From Amblyornis subalaris (lineage: Eukaryota > Chordata > Aves > Passeriformes > Ptilonorhynchidae): a stretch of 64,000 nucleotides of DNA. The stretch covers positions 496,001-560,000 of the forward strand of contig JACAXG010000124.1 in the NCBI GenBank assembly GCA_018881555.1, in the 5' to 3' direction. The notes beneath the pieces were generated by a model. It was not told the origin of the DNA and did no database searches. It saw only the letters and a list, made by a program, of their open reading frames with translations. Positions 1 to 12,208 of this stretch are shown one piece after another (position 1 is the stretch's first letter; each line of letters starts with the position of its first letter). The translations under genes and the position numbers were made by a program.

Positions 1-2782
1 AGCAGAATTGAATCTCCCTTTATCGGTATTTCTTTCCTGTTCTCCCTCCAGCAGGGACAAGCCCTAAGGCTACCTGGCTTTTAAGCTGAGAGAGACAGTT
101 CTTGCAGCACTATTTCACTCTTGCTAGCACAGCCTGGGAAAGCATTTGGCATACTTCACCGAACAAGCCTGACTGCACAGGGTAACACTTAAAAATTCTC
201 ATGTTTGAAGAAAGAGAGGGCTGAGGTGAGGTCTACCTATCTATGAATGAATAACCCAGTCTTTACCAGAAAGATCTTTCTCAATTAGCAATGCCAAGAT
301 ATCATTAACCAAAAAAATATTATCATATTGCTTTTCCATAGGATTAAAGTGAATGTTGACTGGCCTTATCAACCACAAAGGCTTCCGCTCTTTTTAAACA
401 GATCCGTGGGAGGAAAATAAATGGTGCATCCAGTAGGTAATCTGATACCTTTCGGTGCATTTCTTCTTGGTACTGGGAGATGAGCAGGAGAGTGAGCATG
501 TGGAAACCTGAAAGCATATAGCAATATCAGCCGAACTCACATTGCTTCCCCTCTCTTCTGCTGTTCCCAGGAGACACACAGAAGCTATAAAACTTAAACC
601 TATTTAGGGTAATTGCAAGCCTTCCAAGTATTCAATACATAAAATAATTGATATAATGTTGTCTGAAAGAGACCTTTTGTTCACAATGTNTTTTATGCTG
701 TTTTGTTTGCTTGCTTAGAACATTAAATAATAAAACCTGACTTTGATTTGAGCTGCTGGCTTTGACCTCCATTTAGGATGCTTATCTGCAGCTGTGCTTG
801 AAGGAAACAGTTTCTAAAATTCATCTTTTCATGGCTGTCCCTCTTCTTCCTCAAAGTATTTAATAATTCTTGGGAATTCCATTTATTAATGACCTTCAGA
901 ACAGAAGGCAAATTCTGATATTATGCCAAAAATACTTTTGGAAGCTACAGGTGTGGAACTATTAGGCAGATATATATGCTTTCTGATGCCCTTCACCTTG
1001 GGTAAAAATGAAGGGGAGCGAGTACCTGAGTTCTGGTGCCAAAGAAATGGCAACTAGCCTGGCTAGAGGCAGCCCAGTCCCACCTGCATGTGACACGTTA
1101 CCATTTCTGCTTTGCTGTCCTTACAGAGCGAAGGACAAGGAGAGAGTGTGCTTCCACCTCCTTCTCCTTCTCTCTCTAGGGAACACAGGGCCAAAGCCCT
1201 GTTCTGCCAAGATGAAGTCCTGGCAACAGCAGGCAACAAGCAGCTCCCCCCGCTCAGTTAATCATAACACCTGACAGGAAAATGTTTTTCTTCCAAGTTT
1301 CCTTAGTCCTGTTGCCTCCTACAAAAGGGATCCCAGTGGCTGCAAATGCCTCAACAGAAGCAGCAGTGTCTAGGGAATAACCTCCTAAACAGAAAATGCT
1401 GACCTACACAGGTTACCCAGATCGTTTCTTCCCTTCCAGAAAAATCTCTAGCACAAAGGACCAACTGCTGACCACAGCAAAGAAAGAAAAACAAAGTGAA
1501 CCCCCAGGACTGCTGGCACTTCCTTGCCACCGTCAGCGGACAGGCACGGTCCTCTCCTGACTGCCAGCAAGTGGAAACCTTTACTAAGTCTCCTGAGAAA
1601 CACAGCATAAAGGAAGTTAAAGGCTGTACTCCATGGGCTTCATTTGCTTTCAATGAGTACATACCAGGTAGTAAATTCAAGCAGCTGTACATGCATGGGT
1701 ATGAGTCAGACCCACAGCTGGCCAGTTCACTCCTACCTTGCAAAATGAAAAAAACACCCACCATAGAAGGCCAGAGCAGAGCCCCAGTAACAAGTCACTG
1801 ACCAACCAAACATACCAGCTACCACAGCTGGATACATACAGCCCNGCAACTGGCACGCAGTCCAGGGATCAGCATAGCTCCATTGCTGAGAATGAGGCAG
1901 GAGTGAAAATTGCAATGTACTTAACATCGTATCTAAATTAATACACTGCCCACAAAACCTCAACCCAAAAACAGACTAAAAAATACCCTCCCAATAAACC
2001 AGTTTGCTCAGAAACCTGTCCCTAGGTGATATTTTAAAAGGAAAATTATATCAAATGCAGATTAACGTGAGAGCAAAATTGGTTCCAACATATATCAAAA
2101 GTCAGTATAGACTGTGTAAACCTCTTATGAATCATTGAGCGAATGTTAGTGACTTTCCAGAATTTTCCCACAACAAAATAGAGACTCTCTCAGCAAGTAA
2201 ATAAACGTTTTTTCTAAGATTGCTTCCCTCTTTATGACAAATGCTGNGAGAAACTGTTGGAAGACTATTCCAACCATCTCTATGGCAGATCTATACTTCT
2301 GTTACCGTGGGTAATTAAGCAGTGTTATTTAGAGAGAACAGTATTTCTTTGTTTCTGTTCTCTCTTTATTTATGTTCCATTTTAAAAGCATCGGGGTAAA
2401 TCAAAACTGAATAAACTATCATAGGGATGTCTGATAAAGATAATCCTTCCTTCTTAAAGACAAATCTTAAATTATGGATAAAGAAAAGATATGACAATGA
2501 AGATTGTGGCTAAACATGGAACACGCGAATACATGCAATTAGACACTAAAACAGATGACTTCAGAGATAAATCACTATAGATTAAGTATTCCTAGAAGGA
2601 ATCATTTAAGCTTTAAGAAGANTACACAGAAACATTTGGTATCGTACAGCACTCGTGAGTTCAGTACAAGAAGCTTTAAGTGGCCTAATAAATAATATTT
2701 TAAGCATCAATTAAGATATATGGAAAGTAAATAACTGAATCCCATAAAAACAGAACTAAAAGAAAACAAAAGGTTTGCTTAC
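1..2782 (-). other. GALNT7 intron 2 (3' part off the window)
   Basis: AT-rich non-coding sequence after the exon 2 donor. I see no exon-like open frame with splice sites, no recognisable interspersed repeat and no RNA gene. Short open frames around 1008-1274 and 1351-1801 overlap on opposite strands and resemble nothing I know. Confidence 0.75.
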
Positions 2783-3237
2783 TCTTCTTGACGCAAGTCA
2801 TTAACGCTCCGATCTAGTGAGATCATATCACTTGCCACCATATTAAACCCAAACTCTTTTATGCTGGCTTGAATGGATTCTTTGTAATCTGGTCCTAAAA
2901 CATATGGCTTTGCTTCCTCTCCAGGGCCACCAACAACTCCGTGAGGCTCAGGCTCTTTGGGTTCAAAATTACCAAGGACTCCGGGTCGTAAAACAGGATC
3001 TGGGTATACAAATGTCTGAGGTTTAAATGTGAGATACTGTCTCTGGAGGATGATTTGCTGTTTGTTATCAACACCATGATGATTTAGTTCATTTTTGGCC
3101 TTATTTTTCCTTCGAATGGATTCCAAGTCCACTTCCACACCTTCAACATGAGGCCAAGGTACCACAGGTTTGAACTTCTCATTTCCTAGTCCATGGTCTC
3201 CTTTGTTTGGCATGGGTCTGTTGGCTTCTTTGTCATC
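2783..3237 (-). CDS. GALNT7: GALNT7 coding exon 2 (stem region up to the catalytic domain edge)
   Basis: This exon encodes residues 43-193 plus two bases of codon 194. It follows acceptor TATACAG (AG at 3239-3238) and ends at GA before donor GTAAGC (2782 downwards). It encodes the lumenal stem and the approach to the GT2 catalytic domain. Segments I recognise as GALNT7-specific are KPVVPWPHVEGVEVDLESIRR, RQYLTFKPQTF, PVLRPGVLGNFEPKEPEP, GVVGGPGE, and the C-terminal block with IKEFGFNMVASDMISLDRS and VNDLRQE. The last block leads straight into the Cys that opens the catalytic domain in the next exon, outside the window. The stretch around NELNHHGVDNKQQI looks the least conserved, as expected of a stem. 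The open frame runs through the acceptor (to 3249) and stops at the TAA inside the donor, so the exon edges rest on splice sites and family comparison. The reading frame has no break and no ambiguous base. Confidence 0.96.
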
Positions 3238-5561
3238 CTGTATACACACACAGAGAAACAGCAGACCATATAAACTGATGATCCTTTATTCATTTACATC
3301 CAGTAGCTTAAAGCACTATGGGTTGGTACTAAATATATGTTAGGCAAGAAGGGAGAAGCCTCTGGTGAGGGGCTCAATGAATACTTTTTACTAAAGCTAC
3401 TGACTGCTGGAGAACATCACCAGCCATTGTCCACACTTACCTTGGTGAGTTGGTCCTGGAAATGACCTAATGCCCAAAGCATTCTCAAAGAACAAATACC
3501 CATGGAGGACATGTTAACTCGAATGTAGTTCAAGCTGTAGTTCAAACTGGTGTGCAGGGGGCACTGACAGAGCATATTATGAAGGAGAAGGTGATACAGA
3601 GGCAAACAGTGCTGCAGTCCGGAGCACGGCATCCATGGTCCCACTCTTGGACATGGGGTGTTTCTGAGGTTTCTATGTGCACTGGTGGCTCAGACCTCTG
3701 CAGGGCTCAGTGGTTGCTAGACACAGCCTCAGCCGGGACAGAGGGCTGCAACTACGTGTAGTCTGGCACACACATCTGTGGCAGCCGCGAGCCACACATA
3801 ATCCCTACCCTTCACACACACCCCCCGCCCTCCCCCGACTCGCTCCCACAAGCATTCCTCCCTCTGCTGCAACAGCAGCACTGTTTATTTACAGCTGTGA
3901 GGTGACGCTGATGCCACTGGGGACACCAGGCAGAAACGAGATCGGCTGCATGGACACAGGCAGACCCGCCTGGCAAGGCAGTGCTGGGGCTCAAGACAAC
4001 TGCCACAAGCACTGGCATCTCCTGCATCCCTGTTTAAAACAATTTACAGCACTCCTCCCTGTCTCCCCACCAAGAGATTTGAAGTTCTCACTGAAAAGAA
4101 AGGCTGGGATTTTGAAAACTGCTCAGCATTTTCAGTGATCAGCGAGGTTGGTGGGGTTAGAACAAGGGTGGGTGATTTTGGAAGAAACTAAACAGAAAGT
4201 CTTTGAAGTGTCTGAGTGTGAAGTCTCCAGAATATAACAGCACCACCCATGAAAGCACTCCAAAACACACAGTCACTGCTTTTTCCAACACTACTGTCCA
4301 AAAGTATGATAGGGAAACCTTGCTGAAAGTCCAGATTTTCTGCTCAAATTGTTTATTTGTAAGCAGGACAAATGTCAGATCATTCAGAAACCTGCAGGAA
4401 ACAACACACACATTTTAGCAATGTCTCAGAATCAAACAAAAAATTGAGATCAGAAGGATGTCACCTATTTAAACCTGCTGAAGGCAGGTTCACAGTGAGG
4501 TGGGGTTTCTCAGAGGCTTGTGCAGTCACACCCCTTGTCCAGTTTCTCAGGAGAACCTGTTCCAGTTGCTTGACCAGTGAAGTTGCTCACAGTGAAGGTT
4601 TTTTTCCTCATAACTCAGGAGAAATTTCTCACATTGCATCTTGTGATGACTGCCCCTTGTCCTTTCATTCTGCACCCCTCAGAAGACTTTATTTCCATTT
4701 TCTCTGCAACTTCACTTTTTAGGGTGAATAGATGCAATTAGATTCCCCATCAGACTTTTCTCCAGCCAAACCCAGCCTTCCTAGCAGGTCCTTGCTGGGT
4801 CCTCTCCATCTGTTAACATCTCTCTGTGTTGGGGCAGTGTGGGAGGAGAAACCACACACAGTGCTCCCCACAGCTAAGCCCTTTCTGGGGTATCCACCCA
4901 TTATGCACTCTGCCTTTACCGTGACAAGGGCACAATGCTTACTCATGACCATGTTTAACTAAACCACACAATACTTCCTACTACATTACAGTATTTTCCT
5001 CACATCATTCTGCATAAAAAACCCTTCAGAAATTAAGAAAAATCCAGTATATAATATTTCTAGGTTAACATGGTAACAATGGGAGTCCGACTGGCTCCAA
5101 TTCAAAATAGTTTATTCAAGAAACTTTCGGAGTTGTTTGTTATAGTTTAAACAGGGAAGACATACAACATGCAGAAGTGTTACATTATTCTGTTCTTCCA
5201 TCATCATTTTTTGAGGAACTCAAAAATCAGCAGGAGAAAAGGGAAGTTTAAGGGCATGTGAAAAGGCACATTTTGCAAGGAAGTAGAAGGCTGCCATGGA
5301 TCTAAATAAAGCCCTGAGAGGACTTTTGAAGAGAGCATCATGTCACACTTACCCTAGAAATCAAAAGGAAGGCTTTGCCACTAGACTTTCAGAACAGTGC
5401 TGAGGTCTCAGCTCTTACCAGCTTGCATCTAATTCCTGCTCTGAGTGCGGAGGCAGCTATAAAAGCCAACAAAACACTGAGCATCATGAGGAAGGATGCT
5501 TAAAGAGAGCATAATTTTAACTACATAAAATTTTGAGGCATTCATGTATTCAGTAATATTT
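3238..5561 (-). other. GALNT7 intron 1, segment next to exon 2
   Basis: Intron sequence without a recognisable gene or repeat. The acceptor side has a weak pyrimidine tract interrupted by a short TG-rich run. A patch at about 3540-4060 is clearly richer in GC than its surroundings and includes a C-rich run near 3820-3850, but I cannot assign it to a known element. Confidence 0.7.
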
Positions 5562-5800
5562 AGTTCTGGTCTCCACATCTTAAAAAAAGTCAGAGAAAGT
5601 ACAAAGTAGGGTAACCAGAATCAAGGAGAAGGTAGAAAGGTATCTTGAGATGAAAGACCAGGAAAGCCACTGGTCTTTCATCTCTAAGACTCTGCAGTTT
5701 GGAGATGTGATGGCTGAGGGATATATTACTGAAGTTTAAAAAATCATGCAAGTGATGGATAAACCCAATGGAAACCCACTGTTTACTGTGATGAATGACA
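5562..5800 (+). repeat. Old CR1-type LINE fragment
   Basis: A diverged plus-strand piece of a CR1-group LINE, from the 3' part of the reverse-transcriptase ORF. It starts at a recognisable TTCTGGTCTCCACATCTTAAAA block, continues through an AGGGTAACCAGAAT-like block, and has GACTCTGCAGTTTGGAGA and TTTAAAAAATCATG blocks in the right order. Frames are destroyed. It carries the perfect hairpin annotated at 5647-5684, which is not part of the consensus as I remember it. Confidence 0.7.
5647..5684. repeat. Perfect 15-bp inverted repeat (hairpin) inside the old CR1
   Basis: The arm GAGATGAAAGACCAG (5647-5661) and its exact reverse complement (5670-5684) are separated by an 8-nt loop (5662-5669). 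The left arm lies where CR1 normally has a GAGGAAAGACT-like block. The right arm looks like extra sequence relative to CR1, suggesting an inverted copy was inserted locally. Confidence 0.9.
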
Positions 5801-6351
5801 GGTCCACAGGGGGACTGTAAAAGGGCTGGACAGGGAGAAACCTTCTGAAAATTCGAATTGAACAGCTGTGGGTGCTGGAAGAGTCCAAAGGTGATCTTGG
5901 CATAGGTTGCCAAGTTTACACAGTGCCACGCTCAGTCACCACCCTGGATCATTAGTCTCAAGCAAACAGGAATTTCGGATTCCCCTGGTTTGTGTGGAAT
6001 TACATAACCTTTCATTCCACTTCCCTTACCTATAAAACAGGCACGAGCTTCCACTCAGCCAGTGCTTTGACTGAAGCATAACACTTTGGAAAGAAATTTG
6101 TATATTTTGCTGCTGTCAGAACCATGACTTATCCTTTATTACATTTAGCCTCATTATAACTGTTACACACAATTTGCATTATAATGCATTTATTTGTATT
6201 TCCCTTCTACGCACTAAATATATTCCACATTTGTGGGCCTGGGAAAATATTTCATAAAACAAGGAAATTATACATGAACACACAGACACACTCATTAACC
6301 TCAGTCTTCCAATATCTATGTACAGCGAATAAATAAGATGGAAGGCATCTG

Positions 6352-6490
6352 TAGTGGGTTAACCCCTGCAACCCTCAGCATGACACAACTGCTCACTTGT
6401 CCCTCCCCACCCCTGGACACAAACCTAAAACAGAGCAGTCATATGGGATGCTATGAAGAAAATTAACTCCATCTCAGCATTTTATGGACA
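6352..6490 (-). repeat. Internally deleted LTR remnant, minus strand
   Basis: The left part (from TGTAGTGGGTTAACCCCTGC at about 6354 to the C-rich block near 6418) matches the reverse complement of the 3' end of the LTR family seen complete at 38491-39076. The right part, around TATGAAGAAAATTAACTCCATC (about 6453-6477), matches the reverse complement of that LTR's 5' end. The roughly 450 bp that should lie between are mostly missing. It is followed by an A-run (6493-6509). The match is partial and diverged. Confidence 0.6.
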
Positions 6491-6492
6491 CT

Positions 6493-6509
6493 AAAAAAAA
6501 AAAAAAAAA
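6493..6509 (+). repeat. A homopolymer (17 bp)
   Basis: Uninterrupted A tract directly after the deleted LTR remnant. Likely length-variable. Confidence 0.9.
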
Positions 6510-9500
6510 TAGAAGAGGAACTAGCAGTGTTTGAACGCATGGTGCAGACCACAGCTCCTGGAGTTTATTCATTTCTCCACAGAAAACTGAGACAAGGGTT
6601 TTCCAAATATTGTCTGGAAAAAAAGCAAGGTCAAACCACAGTCAAAGAACTACTTCAGTCACCATGTAAACCACAATGCCATAGTTAGGAACTTCTAGAG
6701 CTTCCTCTCTCTTTTATGAATTATAACACGACACCCTTTTTAAAAGGAAAAAAAAAGACATATAAAAATCTGAAATAATTTTTAATCAGTGTTCCTCACT
6801 GATTACAAATTTGGCTCAGGTAAAAGTATTCATACAACAACAACAGTAAAACCGGAAGGTATGCATATAAAAAAAAACCCACAATAAGATTGTCTGAAAA
6901 TTATTTCAAAAACTTTGAAAGAGATAATAACAGCAAGGTAAAGGGAGGGCTCAGAAGAAGTCAGCACGACATCCATTTAAATACTACACTTCTAAGTTGT
7001 CCAAAATTGAGGGGAGAGAAGCAAAAACTGGAAATTCTCTCACATCTGAAGACAAACAACAACAAAATCTCATTACATCTTTATAAAAAGGACATATAAT
7101 ATAGAAAAAAGCTTTTTCCGCAGATCATGATTTTTTTCCATAGGTCTGGATCTAGAATTTTCTGCCAGCTTTCTAGCTCCAGTTTGGTGGATGCTTCTTT
7201 ATTTTTTGAATGTCCTTTTCACTCCTTAGAGGATTATGTATGAGTAACTGCAATGGGTGTTTCCGAAACAGTAAGATGATATAAATGCAGTCACTACGTG
7301 ACTTGTAAAAAAAAGAGGGTTATTCATTGTCATTTTGCTTCACAAATTAGGTGCCTTATTGCAGAAGACAGGAATGCAGTTGAAGATATAGAAAACATAA
7401 CTGTTTCCCTTTGGAAATGTGCTCATAAATTACGCAAAGTAAGAGGAAAAACCATGAGAGGTCTTCATAGGTCTGCAAGATCAGTCATCTGGTTGGAGGG
7501 TTGGAGTTGTAGCTGGCAATAAAACTGCCAATGTGAAAGTTGCATAATCTGCTTTTCTTCAGTCAACTAGTTCAAGGCTGGCAACTCCCTAGAACTCTCT
7601 ATGAAATAATGTCTGAAAATAAATTGATGTTAACAAAGTGGATTTGCTTCAGAAATTTCATTTGAGAACTTCAGAATAAATAAAATAAGCAACGTTTCCT
7701 GCAACACAGTTGTCTGACTCTCAAAGGGATCCATCCCATAAGCCTGCACACCTCCCACGCACACTGTGGTAGCCTCCATCCCAGCAATTACAAGTTATAC
7801 CTGCTGCAGGAGCAGCTGCAGACCAAAAGCACATACAAATGGAAAAACACCCAGCCTCTCAAACAAGGATAAAGATCTCTGGCATTTCTGCTGTCACTTA
7901 AAATAAAAAGCCTTTTCAATCACTACAACTTTTTGCACAAAAAAGCCTGCTTTAAGCTCCACGTGTAACACTGCCTCTAAACTATANTTGCAAAACCTTC
8001 CACCAAACAATTTCATTACAAGACAACCACGTTGACTCAAATTAGGGCTGAAGTTGGACCATGAGAATTCTTTTGTCAGACGTGAGCAATGGCATTCAAG
8101 CCATCTGGCTCAAAAGGGGCATTTGCTGTCATAGTGTCTGGGCGAAACTGTCTCTCTCTTGCTATGGCTTCTTCTCTCAGTGTATTTCAGAAGCATTCCA
8201 AAGGCCACAGAATGCATACTTACATGCTCAGTAGCTCCTACAGTGACTTTTAAGAGTTGTGGAAATTTAGAACAGAACACTTATGAGAACTGTAGAAACA
8301 CAGAGAGAAGTACAATTTTACACTAAGTTAGAGAAACCTTTTGAAGTTTAAAAATGCATGTATGTAAAACTAACAGATTGCTAAATCCCTCTATTCCAAC
8401 TCTCTCTTGCAATTTTTGTGAAATACACACTGTTGATGGTATTTGTTACCAGCAGTTCCAGGAAAATATAAGTCTGTAAGTTATATTCTTATGTTCATAG
8501 CTGCCCTCAATTTGGACATATACTGACAACATGAAAGCCCATTATGCAACCAGGGTCATTTCTCCAGAGTAGATTTTTGCCCCATTAAATATCCTAGGGG
8601 AAACAAAACAAACAAGACCTAATCATATCTATGAGCACTGGAGCTGTATAAGTTGTGTTACACCATCCTGGAACAAGTTTTGGTACACAGAACTAGCATG
8701 ACTATATGGTTTTGTACCACAAACATATTGCTGTGATGGCTTCTCCAAAGAGCAAGTAATCCTGCCAGACAACAACCACATCAGTTATTTTTTGGAGTAT
8801 TCAGCACAAAACTTGGTCAGAAGCCACTTATGAATCACAAAGTCCAAACAGTTAAAAAGAACTTTGATGATATAAACAAGCAAGCATTACACTATATGCA
8901 TATTTACATANATACATATAAAAATATAAATATATAAATGTTCTATTCAATAAAAAATCCATACCCCTTAAGTATAAATGAGGTGCAAGGGCCACACGCA
9001 GCTTTGGAGAAATGCGTGTTGAGCCATACTTTTATAGTGATATGTTTTGTACTCCCACCTATATCTGAGGAATGAAAAATAACATGTTGCTGGTTGTGGG
9101 TTGTTTTTTATTTCTCCTTTTTTAAAAATTTAATTAAAAAAAAAAAAAGCAGGGCAACTTCCTTCTTCACCTGTTCCCTGGATTTCACAGAATCTATCAA
9201 GGTGATTGACATGTGATACACTACTCATTGCCCTGCACCATCCTCTACCCAGCTTGTTATTTTTCTCTCAGATCCCAAGTAGCTTCTTGAGAGGAAAAGG
9301 TTTTACCAGGAATAGATGCCTGTAATAAAACTGCGAGTCATCAGCATTGAGTAAAATCCTTTTCCCACTCGTTCCTTATGTCCTATCTGATAGGGCAGAA
9401 CAGGACAATCACTAGTACATACACTTCTACAGTACAGAAATTACTGAGTTTTCAATAGATACCAGCAGACCACAGTCATTGACATCGACTTGGGCCACTG

Positions 9501-11287
9501 AGGAAAAAAATACAGTAGCAGTACTTTTGAGCCCCAAAATTACCTGTGCTAGCCAAGGTAAAACAATTTAGTGGGGAGTAAAATCAACAATTGTATTCTA
9601 TTTTACGGTTGACACTTNTGCGCATTGAGAGCATTGCTTGTGGAAAAGCAAGTGGCATGTCCAAAAATAAGAAGGGCACATAGTAAATGAGAGGAACTGT
9701 TTGTAAAGATGTGAATTTGGTAACAGCTCAATGTTCTGCTATAATGAAGAAGTTTGACAGAATTTAGCATTCAAGTTCCAAGTGACTTACATTAATCTAC
9801 ATCAGTCTCTGTATCACTGATTCCAAATAATGGACTAAAACAACTTCTTGTTACCTAGTAATGAGTACAAAAACTAACAATATTCACTAAAATCTGAGGT
9901 CATGTCTGCTGGTTTGAACCTGTGAGTTCAAGAAAGACACTGAGGAAGATAAAGCTCAGTTCATCAACTTCATTTTATTTTTTGAATGGTTGCTCCAAGA
10001 GTTCCCTGAGCAAAAAGACCAATTAGCTCTTCCTGTCTTCTTGGATACCATCTACCTGGTCACAGCAGAAGCATTCATCTAGAACAGTGACTTCAGGCTG
10101 ATGCTGCCTACTGCCATGGTCTGCAGCCAACATTTCACAAGGTCATTGCATACAAACTTGTATTAAGCTATGGAAGCTCTCAGGTAACAAATCCTATGAA
10201 AGAACGACAAATACTTATTTTCAGAACCTGATTGCCCAGTTATTTGCCTGACAGAGGGGAACATAATCAATCCTGCGTTTTACCTTTTTACTTGCAGAAT
10301 ACCTTGTTTAAAGATACGTATCCACATTTGGATGTCAGTATGATACCCACCTAGGCATCCCATTTAAATGAAATTGTTCTGTTGTGATTTTATCTTTCAC
10401 TTGCAAGGGGAGCTAACAATACTTCTGTCATCCTCTTTGACCTTGCTGTGCACATGTCATTTAAAACTCAAACAAGGTAGTGCAATCCTGCCACAATTGC
10501 TCTTTAAACTTGCACTGGTTTACCCCCTGTCCTTGCTCCTCATTCCCTTTTCCTATGACACTGCTCTCCCAGAACTTCCTGCTGGATACATCTCTCCTGG
10601 AGTCTGGATTTTCTGAAAATGCAATGGTCACACTCATATGCATCTGGTCCAGACTGAGAAAGTTCCTTTAGTTTGGGAAGTTCAGATACCTTCATCGAAA
10701 GCAAGAGTCTACCCAGAGACCTGGCCAGAGTGCTTTGTGCCAGACTCAGTCTCTTACAGGGGATGCCATTGGCCACCCAAAACTTGCAGACTTCTCTCTC
10801 TCTCTCTCTCACCTTCATGTAGATTTAAGAGTACAAAAAGGACAGATAGAACATGGCCTGTACCTTACCTATTTTACATGATGCCTCCTTAGGAGAGGTG
10901 CAGTACTCCTCGAATTCCTGTGCGACAAGCAGTTTCACAATTAGATTCTGCCTGACTGAAAGCAAGTAAAAATAAAGACTCTGAGTGCTTCAGAAAAAAA
11001 ATACTGTAAAAAATAGCAGTCTTATTGTCCTCGTTTTCACCAGCACGCAGTGCTTGGGGAATATCGAACCAGCTCTTAAACCTACCAATCTGCCTTCCTC
11101 ATTGCCTGAGATTCAACCCTTTCTCAGCTTTTACACGTCCCATCCTTCCATTCCTGGTACTGTGATACTCCTCTGGTCCCATCTGTAGTTCAATAGTTAT
11201 GGTGTGCTAAAGAAGCCTTGACAGAGATCCATTTCACTCAAAGCTCCCACTTATGCCCAAGCACTTTGCAGAGTTAACCACAAGCAG
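6510..11287 (-). other. GALNT7 intron 1, repeat-poor segment
   Basis: AT-rich intron with no gene and no interspersed repeat that I can name. It contains a TA/ATA-rich stretch at about 8895-8940, an A tract near 9137-9149 and a (TC)n tract at 10793-10810. Confidence 0.65.
10793..10810 (+). repeat. (TC)n microsatellite
   Basis: Nine uninterrupted TC units in intron 1 of GALNT7. Confidence 0.9.
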
Positions 11288-11550
11288 TCATAGACTCATA
11301 CAATGGTTTGGGTTGAAATAGGAGTTGAGGACCATCTAGTTCCAACTCCCCTGCCTTGGTAGGGACATCTTCCGCTAGACCAGCTTGCTCAAAGCTCCAT
11401 CCAACCTGATCTGGAACACCTCCAGGGATGGGGCATCCACAACTTCCCTGGACAACCTGTTCCAGGGCCTCACCACCCTCACAGGAAAGAATTTTTTCCC
11501 AATAGCTAATCTAAACCTACTCTCTTTGTACCTCTCAATGTACCTCTCCT
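11288..11550 (-). repeat. CR1 LINE 3' fragment, minus strand
   Basis: The reverse complement reads as the 3' end of CR1. From the plus strand one sees TCATAGACTCATACAATGG-like sequence at the element's 3' end, the CCAACTCCCCTGCC block, then CTTCCGCTAGACCAGCTTGCTCA and the GGGATGGGGCATCCACAACTTC block. The minus frame encodes the end of ORF2 (KKFFPVRVVRPWNRLSREVV, then DAPSLEVFQIRLDGALSKLV). Homology fades after about 11530. Confidence 0.9.
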
Positions 11551-12077
11551 TGTGGCTCTGGAGAGTACCATGCAATTTGGGATAGTAATTAATGAGATCT
11601 AAAATAGAAAGACTCAGATAAATACCTGAACAAACTGATATTAAAGAAATCTGTCTTTGACTTTGTAACTTAAGGCTAGTTTTAAAGCAGGTAAAATAGT
11701 CTCTTATCATTAAGATTACAATCACTTTCAAGTAACACAAATATTCTTAAACTGAATCATAAATGAAGCTGCTGCATTACCTAAGGGGACGTTTTTAGTC
11801 TCTCCCATGTTCTAGAAATGAAAACATGTTGGCANGAGTAACCTGTGCAATAAGAACACAAAACCATAACTGCAGCTGCTTGCTGCAGTATAACAGAAAA
11901 GTTGTTAAAGGACTCTTGATAAGACAGAAGTATGATCCAAAGCCTCTTAAATCGTCTCCTCATAGACAGCACACCAAAGACAACAGAAAGACTTTAAAAC
12001 TCAGAATAGCAAGGATTGATTACAAGTTTATTACAACTAGACCAATCAACATTTTCAATAGAAGAAAACTGAAGTGA
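11551..12077 (-). other. GALNT7 intron 1 between two CR1 fragments
   Basis: Non-coding AT-rich sequence; nothing recognised. Both neighbours carry a CR1 3' end, so they are two separate insertions and not one split element. Confidence 0.6.
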
Positions 12078-12208
12078 TCANAGAACCACAGAATGGTTTC
12101 AGTTGGAAGGAACCTTAAAGATCATAAAGTTCCAACCCCCCTGCCATGGGCAGGGAACGCCTTCCACTAGACCAGGTTGCTCAAAGCCCCATCCAACCTG
12201 GCCTTGAT
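12078..12208 (-). repeat. Short CR1 3' end, minus strand
   Basis: Only the last 130 bp of a CR1 remain. On the plus strand it starts with an AGAACCACAGAATGGTTTC-like tail, then CCAACCCCCCTGCCATGGGC and CACTAGACCAGGTTGCTCAA, and stops after AACCTGGCCTTGATCAAG. This is a typical 5'-truncated LINE copy. Confidence 0.92.

Noticed and set aside
11288..12208. One split CR1 made of the fragments at 11288-11550 and 12078-12208
   Set aside because: Both contain the same 3'-end blocks, so they must be two insertions.
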